DNA from: Actinoallomurus sp.
GTDB taxonomy: Bacteria > Actinomycetota > Actinomycetes > Streptosporangiales > Streptosporangiaceae
Direction of reading: 5' to 3'
Length of the DNA stretch: 45,241 nt
Assembly: GCA_025964685.1 (NCBI GenBank)
Contig: JAOPYG010000401.1
Location: 1 to 45,241 of the forward strand
Below are positions 1 through 8,112 of the stretch, piece after piece (positions within the stretch are counted from its first letter, which is position 1; every line of letters starts with the position of its first letter). The notes under the pieces are model-generated. The model was not told the origin of the DNA and made no database searches. It was given only the letters and a program-made list of their open reading frames with translations. Made by a program: the position numbers and the translations under genes.

Positions 1-170
1 GGCTCCGCCTCGCCGGCGAGGAACTCCTTGGAAAGAGGCGGCCGCTGATACGGCGGATACGCCTCCTCACCGACCAAGACGATCGGAGAGGTGTCACCGA
101 GCTGCCGCAGCGACACGGCCAGCTGCAAACCGGCCTGGCTGCCACCAACGATCAACGTCCCGCCACTCAT
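1..170 (-). CDS. FAD-dependent oxidoreductase, ferredoxin reductase-like (N-terminus only)
   Basis: This is the N-terminal 56 codons of a flavoprotein that runs off the left edge. The visible protein begins MSGGTLIVGGSQAGLQLA, a beta strand and glycine-rich turn for binding the FAD ADP moiety. About 40 residues later comes PYQRPPLSK, a signature of the ferredoxin/rubredoxin reductases that feed electrons from NAD(P)H to P450s and Rieske oxygenases. The ATG at 170 follows a G-rich stretch that can act as ribosome binding site. An operator-like motif lies about 140 bases upstream (308-321), linking it to the catabolic island. A reductase here suggests an oxygenase or ferredoxin further left, which cannot be seen. 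The family call is good; the electron acceptor is unknown. Confidence 0.8.
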   Translation of the reverse strand, partial: MSGGTLIVGGSQAGLQLAVSLRQLGDTSPIVLVGEEAYPPYQRPPLSKEFLAGEAE

Positions 171-307
171 CCCGCCCCCCGCGAACCGGGCCGGAACGGC
201 CGCCCGACCGGCCGCCCGAGCGCAGGCCGCCCGGCCGCCGGAGCCCACCATGGGCCACACCGCTGGTCCCTGCCTGACATGGAACCCTCTCACTCAAGGA
301 GGCTTAA

Positions 308-321
308 ATGTAATACCATTA
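308..321 (-). promoter_or_regulatory. Operator-like motif, site A (FadR/GntR type)
   Basis: On the minus strand this reads TAATGGTATTAC. It differs by one base from the corresponding 12 bases of sites B (2074-2088) and C (17509-17531). It is the least symmetric of the three well-matched sites. It lies about 140 bases upstream of the flavoprotein gene that reads leftwards from 170. Assignment to a FadR-subfamily GntR regulator rests on the TGGT-N3-ACCA form seen complete at site C. Confidence 0.5.
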
Positions 322-360
322 AACCATCATAGTCGGCGATCTATTCCCGCCCTGCCCACC

Positions 361-384
361 CGGGCGCGGGCGCGGGCGCGGGTC
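361..384. repeat. Short GC hexamer tandem repeat
   Basis: The hexamer CGGGCG is repeated almost four times in tandem. It lies in a stretch without a recognisable gene and is most simply explained as slipped-strand expansion in GC-rich DNA. Confidence 0.6.
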
Positions 385-644
385 GCCGGATGATGGCAGC
401 CGAACCTGGCCGCGGCCATCGACGCGGCCACCGAGGCAGGGCCGCTGCCCCGGGGGGTTGGTGGGGCCCCGGCGGCCGGACCTGGTGACGGAGGCAAGGC
501 CGCAACTGCGGCCGGTCCGGTTGGCAGGTGGTGGCCCCGGGAGGTCGGTCACACGCTTTGGTCCGCTCCGGTCGAGGTCTGGCAGGCCGGCGGCCGTGTT
601 CCGGGGGCGTAGGACGTCGAGGAGTTGCCCATCTCGGTCGGCCT
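385..644. other. Stretch with no recognisable gene
   Basis: Together with 171-360, about 470 bases between the leftward flavoprotein start and the end of the leftward MFS gene contain no reading frame that resembles a protein family. The only structures seen are operator site A and the GC hexamer repeat. Overlapping GC-rich frames here look like composition artefacts. Confidence 0.5.
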
Positions 645-1904
645 TCAACGATCTGTCGGTGTGGCGCTACCACGTCGCGAAGGCTCGCTTCCGCGGGATG
701 TGAACGGCCGGGCGGACATCGCGGCGGCGGCCGCGACCGCGGTCAGCCCGGCGATGATGAAGCCGCTGCGGGCTCCCCACACCTGGCAGGCCCAGCCGAC
801 GACCGGGCCGCCGATCGGTGTGCTGCCCAGGAAGACGATGCTGTACAGCGCCATGACACGGCCTCTCTTGGTCGGGTCGCTGCCGACCACCAGCAGGGTC
901 CGTGCGACCGTGTTGAAGATGATGTTCGTGACGCCGACGCCGGCGATCATCACCAGGGCGAGGGTGAACGTGGGCATCGCGGCGGCGAGGATGTTGGTCC
1001 CGCCGAAGATGAGGCAAGTGAGCAGTAGCCCGCGGGCCGACGAACGGCTTCGTGCTGCGCTCGCCAGCGCTCCGACCACCGCGCCCAGGCCCAGCGCCGA
1101 GGTCAGGTAGCCGTAGCTCTGCGCGCCGCCGTGGTAGGTCTCCTCGGCGAGCAGGGGGAGGACCACCCGGAAGTTCTGCCCGAAGACCCCGACCACGGTG
1201 ATCAGCAGCATGCTCGTCCGTAGTTCACGGTCGTTCCACAGGTAGGCCAGCCCCTCGCGTATCTGACGGGGGGCGCGGGGCGTCGGCGGAACGCGGATCA
1301 GGGCCGTGGTGTCCATCGCGGCCAAGGCGAGGATCATGGCGGCGAACGACAGCGCGTTGAGCGCGAACGCCGCGGCCACGCCCAGCCAGGCGATGACGAC
1401 TCCGGCGAGGGCGGGGCCCACGAGCCGCCCGCCGTTGTGCACCGTGCTGTAGAGCGACTGGGCGTTGGCCACCTCGCCGGTGCCCACCATCTCGGCGACG
1501 AACGTCTGCCGTGCGGGGCTATCGAACACGGTGACCACGCCGAGCGCCAGCGTGAGGGCGTAGACGATCCAGAGCGTCATCAGGCCGGTGGCGGTGACGA
1601 GGCCGAGCACCGCGGCCAGCAGGGCGGAGGCGACCTGGGTGATGAGCAGCAGCCGGCGCCGGTCGACGCGGTCGATGACCGCGCCGCCCCAGGCGCCGAG
1701 GAGGAGGACGGGGGTGAACTGCAGGGCGCTTGAGATGCCGAGCGCGACGCCACTGTGCGTGAGCTGTAGGACCAGCCAGTCCTGGGCGACGCGTTGCATC
1801 CACGTGCCGCTGACGGAGACGGCGCTGCCGAGGAAGTATGCGCGGAAGTTCGGGTTGGCCAGCGAGCTGAACGTCCTCCGCCGCCAGGCCGTGATCCAGG
1901 CCAT
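645..1904 (-). CDS. MFS transporter, MFS_3/enterobactin-exporter-like
   Basis: A 419-residue integral membrane protein of the major facilitator superfamily, with about 12 hydrophobic segments. It resembles drug and siderophore exporters: near the N-terminus is the sequence LANPNFRAYFLGS, then WMQRVAQDWLV, and the loop between helices 2 and 3 carries DRVDRRRLL, a variant of the MFS motif A. The ATG at 1904 is preferred because GGAG lies about six bases upstream; a GTG at 1934 in the same frame has no ribosome binding site. It is divergent from the ABC importer genes, and operator site B lies between them, so it may export an intermediate or product of the island. The substrate cannot be predicted from sequence. 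Confidence 0.88.
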   Translation of the reverse strand: MAWITAWRRRTFSSLANPNFRAYFLGSAVSVSGTWMQRVAQDWLVLQLTHSGVALGISSALQFTPVLLLGAWGGAVIDRVDRRRLLLITQVASALLAAVLGLVTATGLMTLWIVYALTLALGVVTVFDSPARQTFVAEMVGTGEVANAQSLYSTVHNGGRLVGPALAGVVIAWLGVAAAFALNALSFAAMILALAAMDTTALIRVPPTPRAPRQIREGLAYLWNDRELRTSMLLITVVGVFGQNFRVVLPLLAEETYHGGAQSYGYLTSALGLGAVVGALASAARSRSSARGLLLTCLIFGGTNILAAAMPTFTLALVMIAGVGVTNIIFNTVARTLLVVGSDPTKRGRVMALYSIVFLGSTPIGGPVVGWACQVWGARSGFIIAGLTAVAAAAAMSARPFTSRGSEPSRRGSATPTDR

Positions 1905-2073
1905 GGACTCCAGCCGCCTCTCCGGTCGACACACGTTGGTGGTCGTGGGCCAGTCCGACGCGGCGAGCGAGGCATCCGCCTGCGTGGGCGCGAAAAGGCT
2001 GACGAATAGTTGCTTTCGTGCAGCTAGGGCTGCTCAGTCCTGTTTCGAGGACGTTTCTTCCCGGTAACGCTTG

Positions 2074-2088
2074 CTAATGGTATGACCT
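2074..2088 (+). promoter_or_regulatory. Operator-like motif, site B (FadR/GntR type)
   Basis: The sequence CTAATGGTATGACC is identical over 14 bases to site C on the opposite strand at 17516-17529. The TGGT-N3-ACC core matches the binding form of FadR-subfamily GntR repressors. It sits in the divergent region between the MFS gene and the dehydrogenase stub/ABC operon. Outside the core, GCTAATGGT and its near-complement ACCATAATAGC form a wider dyad ending near 2101. Confidence 0.65.
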
Positions 2089-2210
2089 CAAACCATAATA
2101 GCGAAACCGATGAGCACGGTCGAAGTGAACGAAGCGACCGAAGCCCGTCGGTCCGGGGGCTGTGCAGATGGAGCCGTGCGAGCGGCCGAAGGTGTCCGGA
2201 GGCGAAGTGA

Positions 2211-2388
2211 ATGGACCAGGTCGGTGACGGGGTCGGTGTGGTCGGGCTCGGTGCGATGGGCGGCCCGGTCGCGCGGCACGTCGCGGCGCAAGGATTCTCG
2301 GTGCCGGAATATGACCGGGATCCCGAGGTGTCGCGGTCTTTGTCCGGCGACGGTGTCGATCCGGTCGGTACGCCGGGCGCCCTAAGGA
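2211..2388 (+). pseudogene. 3-hydroxyisobutyrate dehydrogenase-like N-terminal stub
   Basis: The frame opens with a good ribosome binding site (GGAGGCGAAGTG before ATG) and encodes GVGVVGLGAMGGPVARHVA. This is the Rossmann dinucleotide-binding motif at the start of the beta-hydroxyacid dehydrogenase family (3-hydroxyisobutyrate, tartronate semialdehyde and similar reductases). Homology ends after about 59 codons; the frame then runs out of family-like sequence. Intact members have about 290 residues, so this is a remnant that cannot form an enzyme. It directly precedes the ABC importer operon and once probably acted with it. Confidence 0.65.
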
Positions 2389-2400
2389 CAATTCGCCCCC

Positions 2401-2562
2401 ATGGTGTCGGCCCGCAGGCAGAAGTCAGAATCCGAGCTGGCCGCGCGGGCCGAGTTCGACCGGAAGCATCCAGATCGGGTGCAGCCCGGTTCGCTCAGCC
2501 GTGAGGAGGCGCGCCGGCTGCTCGATGCCGCTGTCGCGGCCCGTACCGATGGGTCGTCCACC
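2401..2562 (+). CDS. Small ORF, 53 residues, possible gene remnant
   Basis: A short frame starting ATG GTG TCG and ending TGA, with strongly GC-biased third codon positions, which suggests it is or was coding. The product is highly charged (residues such as RRQKSESELAARAEFDRKHP) with a helical C-terminal half. It is not recognised. It lies in a different frame from the dehydrogenase stub just upstream and 45 bases before the binding lipoprotein gene. No clear ribosome binding site precedes it, so it may be the tail of a deleted gene. Confidence 0.35.
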
Positions 2563-2607
2563 TGAAACACGTCCGTCCGATCGGGGTCGTATCAAAGGAG
2601 GAGTCCC

Positions 2608-3711
2608 ATGAGGCTCTTTGTCCGGTCCAGTCGCGCGACCGTCCTCGCTCTCGGCGCCGTCCTGCTCGCCGGCTGTGGTGGTACGCCGACCACCGCGTCG
2701 GGTGGAAGTAGCGGCGGAGGCGGCGCCGATTCGCTCGCCAAGTACGTCAACATGCCCATCAGCCAGCTCGTCGCGGCGGCGAAGAAGGAGGGCTCGGTCT
2801 CCATCTACGCGTCCAACAGCTCGATCCAGGAGAACGCCGCGGCCTTTCAGAAGCAGTACGGCATCAAGGTGACGAGCTACCGGGCCGACTCCGAGGTCGT
2901 TCTGCAGCGCGTGCTGCAGGAGGCCGGCGCCGGCAAGCTGCCGGCCGATCTCATCGACACCAATGGTGGGGAACTGCTCGACATGGCCGCCAAGGGCGTG
3001 CTGGCCAACTATGACAACAAGCAGGTCACCGGCAAGCTTCGGCCCGGCTCGGTGCATCCGGGCTGGGTGGCCACCCGGTACGACGCCTTCGTCGTCGCGT
3101 GGAACACCAACAAGATCAAGTCACCTCCGACGAGTTACCAGGACCTCACCGATCCTCGGTTCAACGGACAGATCGAGCTCGAACCCGACGACTGGGACTG
3201 GTATCTGGGCCTGCACAGCTACCTCACGAGCCAGATGGGTTGGAGTGCCCAGCAGACCGACGCGTTCTTCACCAAGCTCGTGGCCAACGCCAAGGTCGTG
3301 AAGGGCCACACGGTCCAGGCGCAGCTGCTGGACTCGGGGCAGGTCGGCATCGCCCCCGACAGCTACAAGCACCTCATCGACCAGGATCACTTCGGCAAGG
3401 GCGCGCCGGTGGCGTGGCAGCCGCAGGTCCAGCCGATCCTGTACCGCCCGAACGGCATCGGGTTGGCCAGGACGGCTCCGCATCCGGCCGCCGCCGCCCT
3501 GTACATGGAGTGGTCGCTGACCGATGGGCAGAAGCTGTTCCCCAAGCAGTACCGCGTGCCCGCCAACATGTCGATCACCACCCAGAATCCGATCCCGGCC
3601 GGGACGAAGATCTATGACATCCCGCTCGACCAGATGACGAACGACAGCGCCAAGTGGAGTGGGCAGTGGCAGAAGCTGCTCCAGGGCGCGCCCAGCGTAG
3701 GTAAGGGCTGA
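2608..3711 (+). CDS. ABC transporter substrate-binding lipoprotein, Fe3+/family 1 type
   Basis: A 367-residue extracellular binding protein. The first 25 residues form a lipoprotein signal peptide with lipobox LLAGC, followed by a Gly/Ser-rich tether. The rest is a type II periplasmic-binding fold of the iron(III)/putrescine/2-aminoethylphosphonate class: SVSIYASNSSIQE opens lobe 1 and DLTDPRFNGQIELE is typical of these proteins. Members of this class often bind small organic acids or phosphonates rather than iron. GGAG precedes the ATG. It is the first intact gene of the importer operon, 58 bases ahead of the permease. A paralogue (14315-15436) shares family features but has no transporter of its own in the window. 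Confidence 0.9.
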   Translation: MRLFVRSSRATVLALGAVLLAGCGGTPTTASGGSSGGGGADSLAKYVNMPISQLVAAAKKEGSVSIYASNSSIQENAAAFQKQYGIKVTSYRADSEVVLQRVLQEAGAGKLPADLIDTNGGELLDMAAKGVLANYDNKQVTGKLRPGSVHPGWVATRYDAFVVAWNTNKIKSPPTSYQDLTDPRFNGQIELEPDDWDWYLGLHSYLTSQMGWSAQQTDAFFTKLVANAKVVKGHTVQAQLLDSGQVGIAPDSYKHLIDQDHFGKGAPVAWQPQVQPILYRPNGIGLARTAPHPAAAALYMEWSLTDGQKLFPKQYRVPANMSITTQNPIPAGTKIYDIPLDQMTNDSAKWSGQWQKLLQGAPSVGKG

Positions 3712-3769
3712 TCTCCGTCGCTCGGCTCTGGGAGCGGGCGAGCAGACGGTCCGATGTGAGGAGTCTTCG

Positions 3770-5521
3770 ATGACCACGACCTTTCCCGTTCGCCCGTCTC
3801 CCGAGGTACCTCCGGTGCCGGAGGGAGGGCGCCCCCCCGTGTTGCGGCGGGTGCGCGACGCGGTGCTCACCCCGCGCACCGCGATCGTCGGGATCTGTGC
3901 CGTCATCGTGGGCTACCTCGCGATCGTGCCGCTCTACTACCTGTTGTGGGGCGCGTTCTTCGACGAGCACGGCTTCACGCTGAAGGGCTTCGGCGAGGCG
4001 TTCGGCACGGGCAGCCTCGCCGGCCCGATGCTCGTCAACTCCATCGAGTTCGCCCTCGGGTCGGCGATCTTCGCGCTCGTTCTCGGGGCGGCCCTGGCGT
4101 GGGTGCAGGTACGCACCGACGCGCCGCTCAAGGGGCTCTTCTTCGCCGCGTCGCTGGTGCCGTTGATCATCCCGGCGATGCTGTACGCCATCGCGTGGAT
4201 CTTCCTCGCCGATCCGCACACCGGAGTGATCAACAAGGTGTTCGGCGGTGGTGTGTTCAACGTGTTCTCGATGCCCGGGATGATCTGGGTGCAGGGGCTG
4301 CACCTGTCCCCGATCGCGTTCTTGCTCATGGTCGCCGCGTTCCGGGCGATGGATCCGTCACTGGAGGAGGCGGCCCTGATGTCGGGCGCCTCCCGCGGGG
4401 CGATGCTGCGCCGGGTGACCGCGCCTCTTCTGCGCCCGGCGATCATCGCGGCCGTGCTGCTGGTGTTCGTGCAGTCGATGGAGAGCTTCGAGGTACCGGC
4501 CATCATCGGGCTGCAGGCCAAGATCTACGTGTTCACCAGCCGCATCTACAACGTCCTGCAGATCTATCCGATCGACTACCGCGAGGCGGGCGCGCTCGCG
4601 GTGGTGCTGCTGGCCATCGCCGCGTTCGCCGTGCTGCTGTCGGGCTGGCTGTCGCGGCACAGGTCGCGTTACCAGACCATCACCGGGAAGGGCTTCCGGC
4701 CGCGCCCGATCGCGCTGGGACGCGCCAGGCCGTTCGTCGGCGCGGCGGTCATCATCTACTTCCTGGTCACGGTGGTGCTGCCGGTCGGTGTGCTGGTGTG
4801 GGCGAGCCTGCTGCCGTTCTACGAGGCGCCGTCCACGAAGGCGGTGCGGTCGGTGACCCTGCACAACTACGGCACCGTCCTGCACATGCCGCTGGTCCTG
4901 ACCGCGTTCCGCAACTCCGTGCTCCTCGGGGTCGCGGCGGCCACCGGCGTGATGTTCCTGACCGCCGTGGTGGCCTGGCTCGTGGTGCGGACCCGGGTGC
5001 CGGGCCGCCGCGGGCTCGACGTGCTCGCCTCGACCCCGCTGGTCATCCCGGGGCTCGTGATGGGCCTCGCGCTGCTGTTCGTCTACCTGCGTTCGCCGCT
5101 CCCCGTCTACGGGACGCTGTGGATCCTGCTGATCTCCTATGCGACGCGGTATCTCCCGTATGGGATGCGCTACTCGGTGACGGCGATGGCTCAGATGAAC
5201 AACGAGCTGGAGGAGTCGGCGCTGGTGTGCGGCGCGACCTGGTGGCAGAGCTTCCGGCGGATCCTCGTGCCGCTGATGAGCTCGGGAGTACTGGCGGGAT
5301 GGGTGTACATCCTCGTGGTGTCCTTCCGCGAGCTCTCAAGCACGATCTTGTTGTACAGCCCCGGCAAGGAAGTGTTGTCGGTGCTGCTGTGGGAGCAGTT
5401 CAACAACGGGAACTTCACCGTCGTGGCGGCCATCGGCGTGCTGATGGTGGTGACCCTCATGCTGCTCGTCGGTATCGCGTACCGGGTCGGCGTGCGCTTC
5501 GGCGCGGACTCCGACTCCTGA
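3770..5521 (+). CDS. ABC transporter permease, two fused permease domains
   Basis: A 583-residue inner-membrane permease made of two tandem BPD_transp_1 modules, as in the FbpB family. Each half has about six membrane helices and its own cytoplasmic EAA loop for docking the ATPase: EEAALMSGASRGAMLRR at about residues 199-215 and EESALVCGATWWQSFRR at about 481-497. The N-terminal 30 residues are a proline-rich cytoplasmic tail. GAGG precedes the ATG. Because one polypeptide supplies both halves of the pore, the operon needs no second permease gene. It is followed after 16 bases by the ATPase. Confidence 0.92.
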   Translation: MTTTFPVRPSPEVPPVPEGGRPPVLRRVRDAVLTPRTAIVGICAVIVGYLAIVPLYYLLWGAFFDEHGFTLKGFGEAFGTGSLAGPMLVNSIEFALGSAIFALVLGAALAWVQVRTDAPLKGLFFAASLVPLIIPAMLYAIAWIFLADPHTGVINKVFGGGVFNVFSMPGMIWVQGLHLSPIAFLLMVAAFRAMDPSLEEAALMSGASRGAMLRRVTAPLLRPAIIAAVLLVFVQSMESFEVPAIIGLQAKIYVFTSRIYNVLQIYPIDYREAGALAVVLLAIAAFAVLLSGWLSRHRSRYQTITGKGFRPRPIALGRARPFVGAAVIIYFLVTVVLPVGVLVWASLLPFYEAPSTKAVRSVTLHNYGTVLHMPLVLTAFRNSVLLGVAAATGVMFLTAVVAWLVVRTRVPGRRGLDVLASTPLVIPGLVMGLALLFVYLRSPLPVYGTLWILLISYATRYLPYGMRYSVTAMAQMNNELEESALVCGATWWQSFRRILVPLMSSGVLAGWVYILVVSFRELSSTILLYSPGKEVLSVLLWEQFNNGNFTVVAAIGVLMVVTLMLLVGIAYRVGVRFGADSDS

Positions 5522-5537
5522 AAGAAGGGCAGTTCGC

Positions 5538-6749
5538 ATGCTGGTCGTAGACGATCTGGTGAAGACATTTGACGGTACGAAGCGGCGAAACAAGGCCGAC
5601 GAGGACGCGCGCGTCCTGGCGGTCGACGGCGTGAGCTTCGAGGTGAAAGACGGTGAGCTGTTCACCCTCCTCGGGCCGTCGGGGTGCGGGAAGACGACGA
5701 CCCTGCGCTCCATCGCGGGTCTGGAACGGCCGGACGGAGGGCGCATCGAGCTCGGCGACCGCGTGCTGTTCGACGGCCGCCGCAAGATCAACACGCCGGC
5801 TAACAGGCGCCGCCTGGGCATGGTGTTCCAGTCGTATGCGATCTGGCCGCACATGTCGGTGTTCGACAACGCCGCCTTCCCGATCACCGTGCTCCCGCGC
5901 AACAGGCGGCCGTCGCGGGCCGAGCTCCGCGAGAAGGTCATGCGGGTCCTGGAGGTGACCGACCTGGCACCCATGGCCGAGCGTGCCGCGACGAAACTGT
6001 CCGGCGGTCAGCAGCAGCGCCTCGCCCTGGCGCGGGCGCTCGTGAGCGAGCCCGACCTGATGCTGCTCGACGAGCCGCTGTCGAACCTCGACGCGAAACT
6101 GCGCGAGGCCATGCGCTTCGAACTCAAACGGCTGCAGCGCGAGCTCGGCCAGACCGCGATCTACGTCACGCACGACCAGGCCGAGGCGCTCGCCATGTCG
6201 AGCCGGATCGCGGTCGTCAGCAATGGCAAGATCGTGCAGATCGGAAAGCCGCGGGAGATTTACGAGCGGCCGGCGAACGAGTTCGTCGCCACCTTCGTCG
6301 GTGTCACGAACCTGCTGCGCGGCACGGTCGCCGCCACGGACCCGGCCGACGGCTCCTGCCGCGTGGACACGCCGGACCTGAGCATCTGGGGAGCGATGAC
6401 CGGCTCCGGGCTGCGCGTCGGCGACGACGCGACGGTCTCCATCCGCCCCGAGTGCGTGCAGATCGACGCCGGCCGGGCCGACGGCGGCTCCGGTGTCCGC
6501 AACGAGTTCTCCGGCGAGGTGAGCACGCGTGCCTTCCTCGGTGACTCCGTGGACCACGTGATCGCCGTCGGCAAACAGGAGCTCCGCAACCGCTCCAACC
6601 CCGCACAGTCGATCGCCCCCGGAAGCCGGGTGGTCCTCCGCATCGACCACATGCGCGTCGCCGTCGTCCCGGCGGGTGACCGGCCGAAGGCCGCCGCCGC
6701 CGACGACGAGGCCGCGGCGCCGGAGACCGCGGAGGAGCGCGGAGACTGA
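5538..6749 (+). CDS. ABC transporter ATP-binding protein
   Basis: A 403-residue ATPase of the Fe3+/polyamine/spermidine importer group. Walker A GPSGCGKT lies at about residues 46-53, the signature LSGGQQQR near 155, Walker B LMLLDEP near 175, and the switch histidine in VTHDQAEA near 212. The roughly 160-residue C-terminal extension matches a TOBE-type regulatory domain and ends in an Ala/Glu-rich tail. An insertion of charged residues (RRNKADEDAR) between strands 1 and 2 near residue 20 is a little unusual. It is the last gene of the importer operon proper; the cyclodeaminase stub follows 51 bases later. Confidence 0.93.
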   Translation: MLVVDDLVKTFDGTKRRNKADEDARVLAVDGVSFEVKDGELFTLLGPSGCGKTTTLRSIAGLERPDGGRIELGDRVLFDGRRKINTPANRRRLGMVFQSYAIWPHMSVFDNAAFPITVLPRNRRPSRAELREKVMRVLEVTDLAPMAERAATKLSGGQQQRLALARALVSEPDLMLLDEPLSNLDAKLREAMRFELKRLQRELGQTAIYVTHDQAEALAMSSRIAVVSNGKIVQIGKPREIYERPANEFVATFVGVTNLLRGTVAATDPADGSCRVDTPDLSIWGAMTGSGLRVGDDATVSIRPECVQIDAGRADGGSGVRNEFSGEVSTRAFLGDSVDHVIAVGKQELRNRSNPAQSIAPGSRVVLRIDHMRVAVVPAGDRPKAAAADDEAAAPETAEERGD

Positions 6750-6800
6750 CGTCCGCTCTGACGTACGTGATCTGACATACGGAGACCGAGGTGGGGGGAC

Positions 6801-6965
6801 ATGCGGCTGCTGGACAACCACGATGTCCGGGCGGTGCTCGACATGCGAGGGGCACTCGCGGCCCTGCGGCGGGGGTGTGACGACCTACGGCGCGGTCAGG
6901 CTGACTCCTTCGTCCGCCTTGCGAGGCACCACCTGGACACCGCTCGCTACGGACGAGACCTATGA
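6801..6965 (+). pseudogene. Ornithine cyclodeaminase-like gene, N-terminal stub
   Basis: An excellent ribosome binding site (GAGGTGGGGGGAC) and ATG begin a 54-codon frame. Its first 35 or so residues (MRLLDNHDVRAVLDM... ALAALRRG) align with the start of the intact cyclodeaminase at 15707-16795. The stretch then diverges and hits TGA at 6963. Intact members have about 330-360 residues, so this is a stub. A C-terminal fragment of the same family sits on the opposite strand at 15446-15622, so the two stubs flank the bicupin-to-second-lipoprotein segment. Confidence 0.75.
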
Positions 6966-7041
6966 AACAGGCCCAGGAGCCATTGAACGTCGCCGATAAC
7001 CGCCGCCCACTCCCCGAACGCCGAGGTCTGAAGGTGCACCC

Positions 7042-8112
7042 ATGACGAGCAGGACCACCACCAACGTCACGCACTACCACGTGCAGAAGAAACGCCGAGC
7101 GGAATTCATCGAAGAGTGGCGCCGGTATCAGGAGACGGTCGTGTCCCTCGATGACGTCGGGATGGAGGAGACATCTCCGGGAGTGTGGCGCGGCGTGTAC
7201 GTCGGCGCGGACGGTGACCGTCCGACCCGCACCATGGACGCCCTGGCCCATGAGCTGGACCCGGGCGCGGTCACCAACGTCAACCGGCACTCCTGGGACG
7301 TCATGGTCTTCTGCGTCGCCGGCCAGGGGTGGGCCGAGATCGACGGGCGGCGTATCGACTGGGGTCCCGGCGACTCCCTCCACCTGCCGCTGTGGTCCTG
7401 GCACCGCTTCGGTAACGACGGCCCCGAGCGCTGCCGCTACCTGACGTTCTCGGCCGAGCCCCTCATGTTCACGATGGGCTACTCGATCTACGAGGACGGC
7501 GGCACGGCGCCGTACGGCGAACTGCCGCCAAAGCCGGTGCAGTCCCCCGCGACGGAGGGTGCCGACCCGCACGCTCGCCGCCGGCAGCGTCTCGCCGCCG
7601 AACAGGACCGGCGACGGACGGGCCGTCTGCACACGAGCTGGGATGAACTCGAGCTGCTCAACACACCGCGCGGGACGCGCACGACCTTTCTCCTCGACCG
7701 GGCCATCGGCTACGAGGCCTCCGGAATGTCGATGGCGATGTTCGAGATCGGGCCGGGGCGCGGCCAGTCCATGCACCGGCATCCGGGCGAGGCGTGGCTG
7801 TACGTCGTCGAGGGCCACGGCCGCTCGTTCCTCGGCACCGAGCCCGAGGTCGGGGAGACCCACGAGTGGAAGACGGGCGACGTCATCGTCGTCGACCACT
7901 ACCTGTGGCACCAGCATCTCAACTCCGATCCAGAGCGGACCGCCAAGGTGGTGCGGATCCACATGTTCGACAGCCTGCTCGACACGATGCGGGTGCTGAT
8001 GGATCCGATGGTGTTGTTCGAGGAGCCCCCGGAGGCCATCCGGGACAAGCAGGCCGGCGACCCGTCGACGATCGAGTGGCCGGCTCTCACCCGGCCCACC
8101 TGGGAATGGTGA
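7042..8112 (+). CDS. Bicupin protein, gentisate-dioxygenase-like
   Basis: A 356-residue protein with two cupin barrels. Domain 1 (about residues 70-140) has RHSWD, WGPGDSLHLP and WHRF. Domain 2 (about 230-320) has a full metal-binding set: MHRHPGEAWLYVVEGHG (HxH then Glu) and WHQH. The layout is that of bicupin ring-cleaving dioxygenases and related isomerases, which bind Fe(II) or another divalent metal. Activity could be dioxygenase, isomerase or decarboxylase-like. It begins the tightly packed operon that continues through the AAA+ ATPase, aldehyde dehydrogenase and ThDP enzyme, and its 3' end overlaps the ATPase start. The family is clear, the reaction inferred. Confidence 0.82.
   Translation: MTSRTTTNVTHYHVQKKRRAEFIEEWRRYQETVVSLDDVGMEETSPGVWRGVYVGADGDRPTRTMDALAHELDPGAVTNVNRHSWDVMVFCVAGQGWAEIDGRRIDWGPGDSLHLPLWSWHRFGNDGPERCRYLTFSAEPLMFTMGYSIYEDGGTAPYGELPPKPVQSPATEGADPHARRRQRLAAEQDRRRTGRLHTSWDELELLNTPRGTRTTFLLDRAIGYEASGMSMAMFEIGPGRGQSMHRHPGEAWLYVVEGHGRSFLGTEPEVGETHEWKTGDVIVVDHYLWHQHLNSDPERTAKVVRIHMFDSLLDTMRVLMDPMVLFEEPPEAIRDKQAGDPSTIEWPALTRPTWEW

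Noticed and set aside
1905..1934. GTG 1934 as the start of the MFS exporter
   Set aside because: No ribosome binding site precedes it, whereas ATG 1904 has GGAG at proper spacing and gives a family-like N-terminus.
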